From an uncultured Collinsella sp. (lineage in GTDB: Bacteria; Actinomycetota; Coriobacteriia; Coriobacteriales; Coriobacteriaceae), in contig UREE01000078.1 of the NCBI GenBank assembly GCA_900546825.1, positions 1 through 7,887 on the forward strand: a stretch of DNA of 7,887 nt, in the 5' to 3' direction. This document shows positions 1 to 5,470 of this stretch, piece after piece (position 1 is the first letter of the stretch; each line of letters opens with the position of its first letter). The position numbers and the translations under genes are program-made. The notes under the pieces were generated by a model. The model ran no database searches. It was not told the origin of the DNA and saw only the letters and a list, made by a program, of their open reading frames with translations.

Positions 1-102
1 GGATGAAGATACGTGCGACGGGGGCGAGGCGAATGGCTGAGCGGTATCGATATGCGGGTTCAACGGTATTATATTGACCACATAGATTTTTAACTTGCAT
101 TT
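1..102. other. Left-edge non-coding stretch with a TATAAT-like hexamer
   Basis: No gene can be supported in the first 102 bases. This is the region just after the stop codon (TAG, minus strand) of the ABC ATPase gene. On the minus strand a perfect TATAAT hexamer lies at 73 down to 68. It could be the -10 box of a gene beyond the left edge, but no good -35 box sits 16-18 bases before it and no start codon with a ribosome site follows. I see no hairpin followed by a T-run, so the exporter operon has no visible terminator here. Confidence 0.3.
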
Positions 103-843
103 CTACCCGCCCTTTTCGTAGAGTCGCCGATACGTGCTTAGCGCACCCTCGGCGCGTCCAGCAGGCTTTGCGAAATGGGATCCAGGAGACTTCGGCGCAG
201 CATCATCTTGCGGAATGCTTCTAATGAGCCTCCCATCCTTCAAAAACAGAATCTCATCGCACAGCCTATCGACCGAATCCAAGATGTGGGATGACATGAT
301 GATGCACGTACCAGAATCGGCCAGCTTCCTGAGAATCTCGGAATGCAAGTCCACCCTGCTGGGGTCGAGCGCGTTCATGGGCTCATCTAATAGAAGGTAC
401 CGCGCGCCCGTCGCATACGCAATCGCCAGGGTAAGCTGCTGCTTCATGCCCTGGCTCAGAGTGCGGATCCTCATCTTCGCGAACTCGCCTATCTGCGTTT
501 GTTCCACTATCTCTTCGATATCGCGAGCATGCGGCCACATATCGCAAACCATCTTGAGGTGATCTTCCGCACGCAATCCGGGATACAGCAGCGTCCCCTC
601 ACCAGGTGCATAGAAGATCATAGAACGGACCTCTCTCGCACCCGTACCCTGTACCTCATCCAGAACGATGCTCCCGTCCACGCGAGGACCCGGCAAACCT
701 GCCATCGCACGCAGCAACGTCGTCTTTCCATGCCCGTTCGGAGCGACGAGACCGTAGACCGTACCCGGGGCAAACTCAGCGTTCACCGAATCTACGAGCA
801 CCTTCTTTCCATAAGAGATCGTCAGCGTTTGAAGGTCAATCAT
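103..843 (-). CDS. ABC exporter ATP-binding protein
   Basis: This is the cytoplasmic ATPase that would power the two permeases encoded just upstream. Counting from the upstream ATG at 852, the visible motifs are Walker A APNGHGKTT (37-45), signature LSQGM (132-136), Walker B YLLLDEP (152-158) followed by the D-loop ALDP, and the H-loop histidine in SSH (189). The length, near 247 residues, is normal for the family. Two sites are off consensus: the first Gly of Walker A is Ala, and the Q-loop region (IFYAPGEGTL, 79-88) has no Gln. I prefer the start at 843 (MIDLQTL) because an AAAGGGG ribosome site lies 9 bases ahead and family members usually begin this way. The ATG at 852 abuts that site and overlaps the previous stop as ATGA. 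The substrate is unknown. Drug, peptide and bacteriocin-immunity export are all possible. Confidence 0.93.
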   Translation of the reverse strand: MIDLQTLTISYGKKVLVDSVNAEFAPGTVYGLVAPNGHGKTTLLRAMAGLPGPRVDGSIVLDEVQGTGAREVRSMIFYAPGEGTLLYPGLRAEDHLKMVCDMWPHARDIEEIVEQTQIGEFAKMRIRTLSQGMKQQLTLAIAYATGARYLLLDEPMNALDPSRVDLHSEILRKLADSGTCIIMSSHILDSVDRLCDEILFLKDGRLIRSIPQDDAAPKSPGSHFAKPAGRAEGALSTYRRLYEKGG

Positions 844-848
844 CGAGA

Positions 849-1964
849 TCATCCCCTTTCGATCTTTGGAACACTCAGGCGCACCATCAACGGAGATACG
901 GCGCCCAAGACCACCAGCAGAGCGCCCGATGCGCCGACGACCTCTCCAAAAGGCATCGCGTTCGTCCCTCGCCCAAGGAACCCAATCGTCCCCACCTGGG
1001 AAGCGGGATCAAACGAGGCGAATGGAGCCAGCAGCGCGACGCCCATGCCCACGCTTTCAACATGAGCGCTCAACGAACCCAACACCAAGAGAACCGCGCA
1101 AACCATTCCGGTGACAACGGGGTTGCGGCTAATCGCTGCTGTCAACGCAGCGACGACGGAAATCACGTCGTATGCCATGACCAGCAACGGAATACTGCAC
1201 AACACCGCCTCCCCCACCATGGACGTTGTCGAAGCTCCCGCCCGAATGAGAGCGACGGGATACTCCGATCCACCCGCACCGTTCTTAATCACGGACACAA
1301 CGACAGCGGGAACCATCGACACCAAAAGCAGCACCAAGCCAAGCAGGAGAGCCAGCGCAACAGCCGTCAGAAAACGCACATGCGCTGTTGCGGGGATCTG
1401 GAGAACCAGAAGGGAACGACACTGCAGGTGGGTGCACGCGAGCGATGTGACAACCACGGGCAACAGCAAAAATAAGGAGGGAAGCGCTGCCTGGAGATAC
1501 GAAAGGAGGATTAATGGGGGCATCTTCGTACTTAACTCGTAAACCTTGGGGTCCGGCAAGCTCGCGATCGACTCAAGCAGAAGGGCGCGCGCCTCCGCAC
1601 GAGAAGGAGTCTCCGGCTCGATTCCGATCGATTGCAGGAGAGTCGCATCTGCCGCGCCCAGCTCACCTCGAGCGCGCTCGTACGTCGCAAGGCTTCGAAA
1701 CCCCTCCGCAGGCATAGGCGCGTACACGAAACCCGAAAGAGCATCCCGCATGTCTTCCAGGGCCGCTTTGCCCTCGACGTCCATATTCGCAGCGTTCTGC
1801 TCTAGATACCGATCTATTGAACGGAGCTCCCCATCCCTATACCGAACAGCGGAAACGTTATCAGCGTCAGGAAACATCTCGACCAGAGCCGGGGCCAGCA
1901 TCGTCGTCGACATTGCAATCGCGCATACGGCGAGGGTAGGAGAACGCAGGAGCAGTTTCCCCAT
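849..1964 (-). CDS. ABC-2 type exporter permease, second subunit
   Basis: A 371-residue membrane protein, second gene of the exporter operon. Hydropathy by eye gives one N-terminal segment (about 8-27), then a polar, charged stretch of about 125 residues (30-150) that should lie outside the cell. About five more segments follow (near 158-178, 197-225, 255-280, 284-302 and 342-362). The layout matches ABC-2 permeases with a large loop after the first helix. It is a sister of the first permease: both carry a KNG-G-YP motif after the third segment (here VIKNGAGGSEYPV, 225-237) and a following NP pair (281-282). The pair probably forms a heterodimer with the ATPase. The start lies 5 bases after the previous stop with little ribosome site of its own, so translation is probably coupled. 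The substrate cannot be read from the sequence. Confidence 0.85.
   Translation of the reverse strand: MGKLLLRSPTLAVCAIAMSTTMLAPALVEMFPDADNVSAVRYRDGELRSIDRYLEQNAANMDVEGKAALEDMRDALSGFVYAPMPAEGFRSLATYERARGELGAADATLLQSIGIEPETPSRAEARALLLESIASLPDPKVYELSTKMPPLILLSYLQAALPSLFLLLPVVVTSLACTHLQCRSLLVLQIPATAHVRFLTAVALALLLGLVLLLVSMVPAVVVSVIKNGAGGSEYPVALIRAGASTTSMVGEAVLCSIPLLVMAYDVISVVAALTAAISRNPVVTGMVCAVLLVLGSLSAHVESVGMGVALLAPFASFDPASQVGTIGFLGRGTNAMPFGEVVGASGALLVVLGAVSPLMVRLSVPKIERG
853..859 (-). promoter_or_regulatory. Ribosome binding site deciding the ATPase start
   Basis: On the minus strand AAAGGGG (859 to 853) sits 9 bases before the ATG at 843 and directly against the ATG at 852. Zero spacing is not usable, so the downstream ATG is the likelier start. 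The site lies inside the end of the upstream permease gene, which suggests translational coupling. Confidence 0.55.
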
Positions 1965-1969
1965 CGTTC

Positions 1970-3073
1970 TTACGTATGCAACGGCGGAGGCACAAGCGCT
2001 CGAACGAGTTGCCGTTCTCGATGCAGTGAAGGAGCCTCTCTCTCAAGACAAATCGGGGATATCGGGCACGCGCAGCCGCTCTTTCCAGCAACGCAAAGCA
2101 GGCTAATTGCCAGCACCTCGATCCCGATTGCGCATACGAGGGCAATCGCGCCACGCTCGAAGCAAAGTCCAGGCAGATTCACTATCTGCGTTGTCGGGTA
2201 CGAGCTATAGGCGCCGACGGTCAACTCAGTGTTCGCATACGTAAGGGGATTCAACAGGGCGAACTCACGTAAAGCGATGGATCTTCCGTAATACCCGGGA
2301 ACCATCGTCACCCCCATCAGGGCACATACGAACACGATTCCAAGCGTAGGGTTATTGGCAATCTTCACGGCAAGGTGAACGACAAGCGAGATGAACGCTG
2401 CCACCAAGAATTGCAAGATGGCCGTCTGCGCGAACACCAGCCAAGCCGGTTTGATAACCGGAGTCGCATATTGAATGTAGCCTATCGGATAGAACGGCGA
2501 GCCCGGGCCATTCTTCACAAGCGCGGCGATTATCCCTGGAAGATTGATGGCGAGGACGGCAAGCATTGCAAAAACACTCGCCCATACGCTCGATGCAACA
2601 AGTCTACCCAGCTCGCCCATCGGTGCCTGGATGATGAGCTTTTCACGTTTGTTAAGACGCGCGGCAAGGAACGAGACGGCAACGGCCGTTGCGACCCATA
2701 GCAAGTACTCCTTCGATCCGTCATAATAGGTGTACTCTCCATCCGATATCTGCAGAAACGGAAGTAGGGGAGAGAGCGGTGCCAAGATAAGACGTCCCGC
2801 GGCAAGAGGGTACAGAAGCGCGGGCATGCTTGATGAAGAGGTATAGACACCGTCCTCCCCCGCATTCACAAGCGCGTCCGCATAGGATGCTGACAATTCC
2901 TGCTCAACACGGGTTATTCCCGACTCGAGGTATTCGACCCGTCCGTCGATGCCAGCCTCGCTCCTGAAGACGGGCAGAGCACAAAGAACCATCAACGCAA
3001 CAACGACAACACAGAGCGACCTGGAGGAGAGAAGCGACCTAAAGATCGCCTTCGAGATTTTGAGCATATTCAT
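1970..3073 (-). CDS. ABC-2 type exporter permease, first subunit
   Basis: First gene of the minus-strand exporter operon. From the chosen start it encodes 367 residues: an N-terminal segment (about 18-36), a polar outer region (about 38-120) that is partly hydrophobic near 86-107, and further segments near 124-138, 160-184, 210-236, 244-260 and 306-328. It shares with the next gene's product the motif LVKNGPGSPFYPI (185-197) and an NNP motif (240-242), so the two are paralogues. The start at 3073 is chosen because TTAAGG lies 6 bases upstream. The in-frame ATG at 3091 would add six residues but has no ribosome site. The last 40 residues are odd: after the final segment the tail is rich in Cys, Pro and Arg (GCACPISPICLERE). 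This is either a genuine cytoplasmic tail or the result of a late frameshift, and I cannot decide which. Confidence 0.84.
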   Translation of the reverse strand: MNMLKISKAIFRSLLSSRSLCVVVVALMVLCALPVFRSEAGIDGRVEYLESGITRVEQELSASYADALVNAGEDGVYTSSSSMPALLYPLAAGRLILAPLSPLLPFLQISDGEYTYYDGSKEYLLWVATAVAVSFLAARLNKREKLIIQAPMGELGRLVASSVWASVFAMLAVLAINLPGIIAALVKNGPGSPFYPIGYIQYATPVIKPAWLVFAQTAILQFLVAAFISLVVHLAVKIANNPTLGIVFVCALMGVTMVPGYYGRSIALREFALLNPLTYANTELTVGAYSSYPTTQIVNLPGLCFERGAIALVCAIGIEVLAISLLCVAGKSGCACPISPICLEREAPSLHRERQLVRALVPPPLHT

Positions 3074-3079
3074 CGCCAA

Positions 3080-3085
3080 CCTTAA
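3080..3085 (-). promoter_or_regulatory. Ribosome binding site deciding the first permease start
   Basis: TTAAGG on the minus strand (3085 to 3080) is 6 bases from the ATG at 3073. No comparable site precedes the ATG at 3091, so the shorter protein is preferred. Confidence 0.5.
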
Positions 3086-3106
3086 CCTCATCCAGTCGGA
3101 ACAGAG

Positions 3107-3129
3107 GGGCCGAACAAAATGCTCGGCCC
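3107..3129. repeat. GC hairpin in the exporter leader
   Basis: The arms GGGCCGA (3107-3113) and TCGGCCC (3123-3129) can pair with a 9-base loop. On the minus strand this would sit in the untranslated leader of the exporter operon, about 34 bases before the start at 3073. There is no T-run after it on that strand. On the plus strand TTATTACTT follows, but no plus-strand gene ends nearby. It may be a leader structure, a protein site or chance. Confidence 0.4.
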
Positions 3130-3136
3130 TTATTAC

Positions 3137-3165
3137 TTGCCGGCAAAGTCAATTTAACATAAACT
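3137..3165 (+). promoter_or_regulatory. Candidate promoter of the DUF2975/HTH pair
   Basis: TTGCCG (3137-3142) and TAAACT (3160-3165) are 17 bases apart, and each matches four of six consensus positions. The box positions suit transcription into the gene at 3209. The -10 box is embedded in the palindrome at 3153-3171, as expected if a repressor binds there. This is a by-eye assignment. Confidence 0.35.
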
Positions 3166-3171
3166 GTTAAA
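3153..3171. promoter_or_regulatory. Palindromic operator candidate between the divergent units
   Basis: A perfect inverted repeat of TTTAACA (3153-3159) and TGTTAAA (3165-3171) with a 5-base centre (TAAAC). It lies in the divergent region between the exporter operon and the membrane protein/HTH pair and overlaps the candidate -10 box of the latter. A TTGACT hexamer on the minus strand (3152 to 3147) directly abuts it and could be the -35 box of the exporter operon, though no good -10 follows. The HTH protein encoded at 3731-3982 is the natural candidate to bind it, by position only. Confidence 0.45.
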
Positions 3172-3198
3172 AAGTAACCTGAGTTTTTTAAATTCTTC

Positions 3199-3203
3199 GG
3201 AGG
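3199..3203 (+). promoter_or_regulatory. Strong ribosome site before the DUF2975 gene
   Basis: GGAGG lies 5 bases before the ATG at 3209 and fixes that start. AGGTTA (3201-3206) overlapping the site can pair with TAACCT (3175-3180), so a weak hairpin might mask it in the mRNA. Confidence 0.7.
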
Positions 3204-3208
3204 TTATT

Positions 3209-3721
3209 ATGAGTTCCGACAATCGCACTCCCCGGCTTCATTCCTTCCGCATCGCATGTGCGATAGCCTCTGCGACCCTTTGCGCCACCGCCATCGCACA
3301 AGTGGCGTTCTCCTTAAAGCCAGCAATCGAAGTGCTCGACAACCCTGTAATTGCAGACTCCCCCGCGTATCCAGCCCTTGCGATCTCGACATTGGTCCCT
3401 GCCGTCATCGGTATCGCTACGACCATCCTCAGCGCCGTTCTCGTGTGGACGATCAAGAGCGGAGACCCCTTCAAGAAAGGGTCTGCGACATGCTTGAAGG
3501 TGCTCGGCATTCTCTTCGTTGTTCAAGCTGCCACCAGCCTCTACGCCGGCTCACTCAAAACCTCCGTTTCGATGTTTGGCGGCGAGGGGGCCGTCGGCGC
3601 CCAAGAGATCGCTTCATCATTCGATTGGACCTCTCTGGTTCTCGGCATCGTCCTGTTCATGCTTTCCCAGCTCTTCTTGTACGCCCGAGAGCTGTACCTC
3701 GACTCCGACGAGATTGCGTAA
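3209..3721 (+). CDS. DUF2975-type four-helix membrane protein
   Basis: A 170-residue inner membrane protein with four hydrophobic segments, near residues 15-35, 56-80, 94-113 and 140-158. The family is recognised by the GDPFKKGSATCLKVLG stretch (85-100), by a last helix ending in QLFLYARELYLDSDE, and by the YozG-type HTH gene directly downstream, the usual partner of DUF2975 genes. The biochemical role of the family is unknown. With its partner it may sense a membrane or signal cue and modulate the regulator, but that is inference. It starts with a strong GGAGG site, is divergent from an ABC exporter, and lies 9 bases from the HTH gene, so the two are surely co-transcribed. GC content looks lower than in the citrate synthase region, in line with an accessory origin. 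Confidence 0.8.
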   Translation: MSSDNRTPRLHSFRIACAIASATLCATAIAQVAFSLKPAIEVLDNPVIADSPAYPALAISTLVPAVIGIATTILSAVLVWTIKSGDPFKKGSATCLKVLGILFVVQAATSLYAGSLKTSVSMFGGEGAVGAQEIASSFDWTSLVLGIVLFMLSQLFLYARELYLDSDEIA

Positions 3722-3730
3722 GGAAACGCC

Positions 3731-3982
3731 ATGCCCGTAATTGTTCGCCTCGACAAGATCATGGCCGAGCGAAAGATTTCCTCGAACGAACTTGCCGAAA
3801 GGATTGGAACCACGCCCGTGAACCTGTCCCGTATTAAAAAAGGGCATATTCGCGGCATTCGCTTCAACACACTCGAGCAGCTATGCCTCGCCCTTCGTTG
3901 CCAACCCGGAGACCTTCTCGAAGTCATGAGCGAAGAGGATGCCCGAAAGGAGTTCGGACTCGATTGGTCCGCCGAGGATTAG
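3731..3982 (+). CDS. YozG-type small helix-turn-helix regulator
   Basis: An 83-residue cytoplasmic DNA-binding protein of the Cro/C1 (XRE) fold. The first 68 or so residues are typical: VRLDKIMAERKISSNELAER (5-24), the recognition region GTTPVNLSRIKKG (26-38), then RFNTLEQLCLALRCQPGDLL (44-63). AAGGAAA supplies a ribosome site 4-5 bases before the ATG. The gene follows the DUF2975 gene by 9 bases, the standard pairing, and probably regulates its own operon and perhaps the divergent exporter. The last 15 residues (EDARKEFGLDWSAED) are longer and more acidic than I expect for the family. The TAG stop is followed in the same frame by a tyrosine recombinase fragment, so part of this tail could be foreign sequence gained at the junction. 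Confidence 0.88.
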   Translation: MPVIVRLDKIMAERKISSNELAERIGTTPVNLSRIKKGHIRGIRFNTLEQLCLALRCQPGDLLEVMSEEDARKEFGLDWSAED

Positions 3983-4708
3983 AGGGCGGTCGTACTCGCC
4001 CTGCACACGGGGATGCGAATCGGCGAGGTCTGCGGCCTTCGGTGGTGCGATGTGGATTTCGAGACGGGCCTGATCTCGATCAGACACTCGGTGGCGTACG
4101 CGAAGGGAATGGGTTCGTTTATCAAGGACACCAAGACCCATGACGCCAGGGGTATCCCCATCGACCCGGTCGGCCTACTCCCCTTCCTGAAGGAGACCCA
4201 CGAGATCGACTGCGGAAAGCTGCGCTTGCGCGGCCTTACCGGGGCGGTCGAGATCGGGGACTGCTACATCCTGTCGGAGCCGGGCGCGACCTTCGCGACG
4301 ACAAGCTATATCCGCAGGGCGTTCAAGACGTTCTCGGAGACCAACGGCCTCATGGGCACCAACGACGAGCTGATCACGTTCCACGGCCTTCGCCACACGT
4401 TCGCAACGCAGTGGATCCGCCAAGGCGGCGATATCAAGGCGCTCCAATCGATCCTCGGCCACAAGGACGCCATGGCGACGCTCAACGTCTACGCCGACAT
4501 CGAGCCCATCTCCAAAATCCATGACATGCTGCGCGCCACGCCGTGCCTTTGGCGTGGGCACCTCGGGCCGAGGGTCGATCCGGGTCCCATGTTCCAACAG
4601 AGGATCCAGGAGTCCATCGAGACGCTCCAGGCGTTCGGCTACGGCATCACCGAGCCGGACGACCGAAATATCGCCATACGCGACGTGAAGACGAACAGTT
4701 GGCTCTAG
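3983..4708 (+). pseudogene. 5'-truncated tyrosine recombinase (phage-type integrase)
   Basis: The C-terminal catalytic domain of a lambda-integrase family recombinase without its N-terminal arm- and core-binding domains. Reading from the codon after the HTH stop gives RAVVLALHTGMRIGEVCGLR. Catalytic residues visible are Arg I in MRIGE (codon 4016-4018), the beta-hairpin Lys in DTKTHD (codon 4133-4135), HGLRH (His at 4382, Arg at 4391), the GH histidine (4460) and the tyrosine in LNVYADI (4490-4492). About 170 upstream residues expected for the family are missing. The first ATG, at 4013, falls inside the Arg I box and has no ribosome site, so a working enzyme is unlikely. The C-terminus runs about 70 residues past the tyrosine, longer than usual, to TAG. 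It is in the same frame as the HTH gene. It probably marks an integrated element that has since been deleted or rearranged. Confidence 0.85.
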
Positions 4709-4776
4709 CTCACCGAGTACGCGGCAGTGCTGGGCCCATCCCAACTGAGGTCACGGTGGTCCGATAGGGGCGCCGC

Positions 4777-4794
4777 CCGCGGCATGCGCCGCGG
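4777..4794. repeat. GC-only hairpin
   Basis: CCGCGGC (4777-4783) and GCCGCGG (4788-4794) pair perfectly around a four-base ATGC loop. No T-run follows on either strand, so it is not a standard intrinsic terminator. It could still end or pause transcription from the integrase side. Confidence 0.45.
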
Positions 4795-4845
4795 AGCGGT
4801 ATCCCCTACCGAAGGGCGGGGATGCCCTCCGCTTCCAGTTCGGAA

Positions 4846-4908
4846 TCAGCCGTCGGAGGCGTTCGGCTGACTGCGGGAACGGCCTGTCCGCTCAATGTGT
4901 TCGGCTGA
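4846..4908. repeat. CGGCTGA inverted and direct repeats
   Basis: TCAGCCG (4846-4852) is inverted against CGGCTGA (4864-4870). The 10-base word GTTCGGCTGA occurs at 4861-4870 and again at 4899-4908, in direct orientation 38 bases apart. These might be recombinase or regulator sites left by the element, or chance in GC-rich DNA. Confidence 0.35.
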
Positions 4909-5035
4909 GATCGGAAATCAACCCAACACGAGCCGGACACGCGCCAGACGGCTCTTCCCCGTACGGCCTTCCCCCTTACGCTCATGTTGCAGGCATGTAA
5001 CGCCGCAGCGAGCGCGCCTTTTTTTGCGCCAGACA

Positions 5036-5058
5036 GGTACAATGATGAACACTGTACC
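5036..5058 (+). promoter_or_regulatory. -10 box inside an inverted repeat before the ACT gene
   Basis: TACAAT (5038-5043) is a good -10 hexamer, about 60 bases before the ACT start. It overlaps the left arm of an inverted repeat, GGTACA (5036-5041) and TGTACC (5053-5058), with an 11-base centre. No good -35 hexamer is found 16-18 bases upstream, where the sequence is GCGCGCCTT, so the promoter may need an activator. The repeat could be an operator controlling the ACT and citrate synthase genes. Confidence 0.4.
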
Positions 5059-5105
5059 GTAGCGGAGCGCCCCGCGCGCGCCGCAATCACGCGAAAGGGT
5101 TTCCC

Positions 5106-5393
5106 ATGGCCGAGATCTCGTCCTCCCGTATCGTCATCACCGTCCTTGGCAAGAACCGCCCCGGCATCGTCGCCGGCGTCACCCGTGTCCTAGGCGAGGC
5201 CAACGTCGACATCCGCGACATCACGCAGTCCATTATCGAGGACATCTTCACCATGACCATGCTGGCCGATACCGCCGAGTCCAAGCTCGACTTCGCCGAG
5301 CTGCAGAAGGCGCTGGCCGAGGCCGGCGAGCTTTCGGGCGTCAACGTGTCCATCCAGCGCGAGGACGTCTTCAACTTCATGTACCGCCTGTAG
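5106..5393 (+). CDS. Stand-alone ACT-domain protein (UPF0237 type)
   Basis: A 95-residue protein made of one ACT domain, a fold that binds small ligands, often amino acids, and usually dimerises. The strand-loop-helix start VITVLGKNRPGIVAGVTRVL (10-29) has the Gly-rich ligand loop, followed by ANVDIRDITQSI (32-43) and DIFTMTMLAD (46-55). The C-terminus, DVFNFMYRL, is typical of the stand-alone family. No catalytic domain is attached, so a sensing or regulatory role is likely, with an unknown ligand. AAAGGG lies 6 bases before the ATG. In many Gram-positive genomes this gene sits beside a UPF0210/DUF711 gene. Here the neighbour 77 bases downstream is citrate synthase, with no terminator between, so they may share a transcript. 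Confidence 0.88.
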   Translation: MAEISSSRIVITVLGKNRPGIVAGVTRVLGEANVDIRDITQSIIEDIFTMTMLADTAESKLDFAELQKALAEAGELSGVNVSIQREDVFNFMYRL

Positions 5394-5470
5394 CGAGCAA
5401 GCCGCTGGGGATAGCCTGACGCGCGCATGCCCATGCAAGTCACCCCGATGCGGCCCGGAGAGGAGCGCGC

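Larger units (their letters stand above)
4709..5035. other. Non-coding gap after the integrase remnant
   Basis: I see no convincing gene on either strand. The open frames here lack ribosome sites and recognisable protein motifs. The stretch holds a GC hairpin (4777-4794), short inverted and direct repeats around CGGCTGA (4846-4908), a weak ATCCCC/GGGGAT inverted repeat (4801-4823), and a seven-T run at 5019-5025 close to the promoter region of the ACT gene. No tRNA or tRNA 3' end that would mark an attachment site was recognised. It may be the eroded end of the element that carried the integrase. Confidence 0.5.

Noticed and set aside
33..64. tRNA-like words (GGCTGAGCGGT and GGGTTCAAC) near the left edge
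   Set aside because: The D-arm-like and T-loop-like words are only about 10 bases apart, with no anticodon arm and no acceptor stem, so no tRNA can fold.
3107..3139. Hairpin followed by TTATTACTT read as a plus-strand terminator
   Set aside because: No plus-strand gene ends upstream of it, and the T-tract is interrupted. On the minus strand, where it would be transcribed as leader, no T-run follows.
4175..4744. Minus-strand open frame of 189 codons over the integrase remnant
   Set aside because: It is antisense to the recombinase catalytic domain, whose motifs are all in order on the plus strand.
5013..5030. GCGCGCC and GCGCC around seven Ts as a terminator
   Set aside because: The T-run would sit in the loop rather than after the stem, and the flanking arms do not pair well.
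4806..5090. Minus-strand open frame of 94 codons in the gap before the ACT gene
   Set aside because: It has no ribosome site or known motif and runs through the promoter-like region of the ACT gene. The length is unremarkable in GC-rich DNA.
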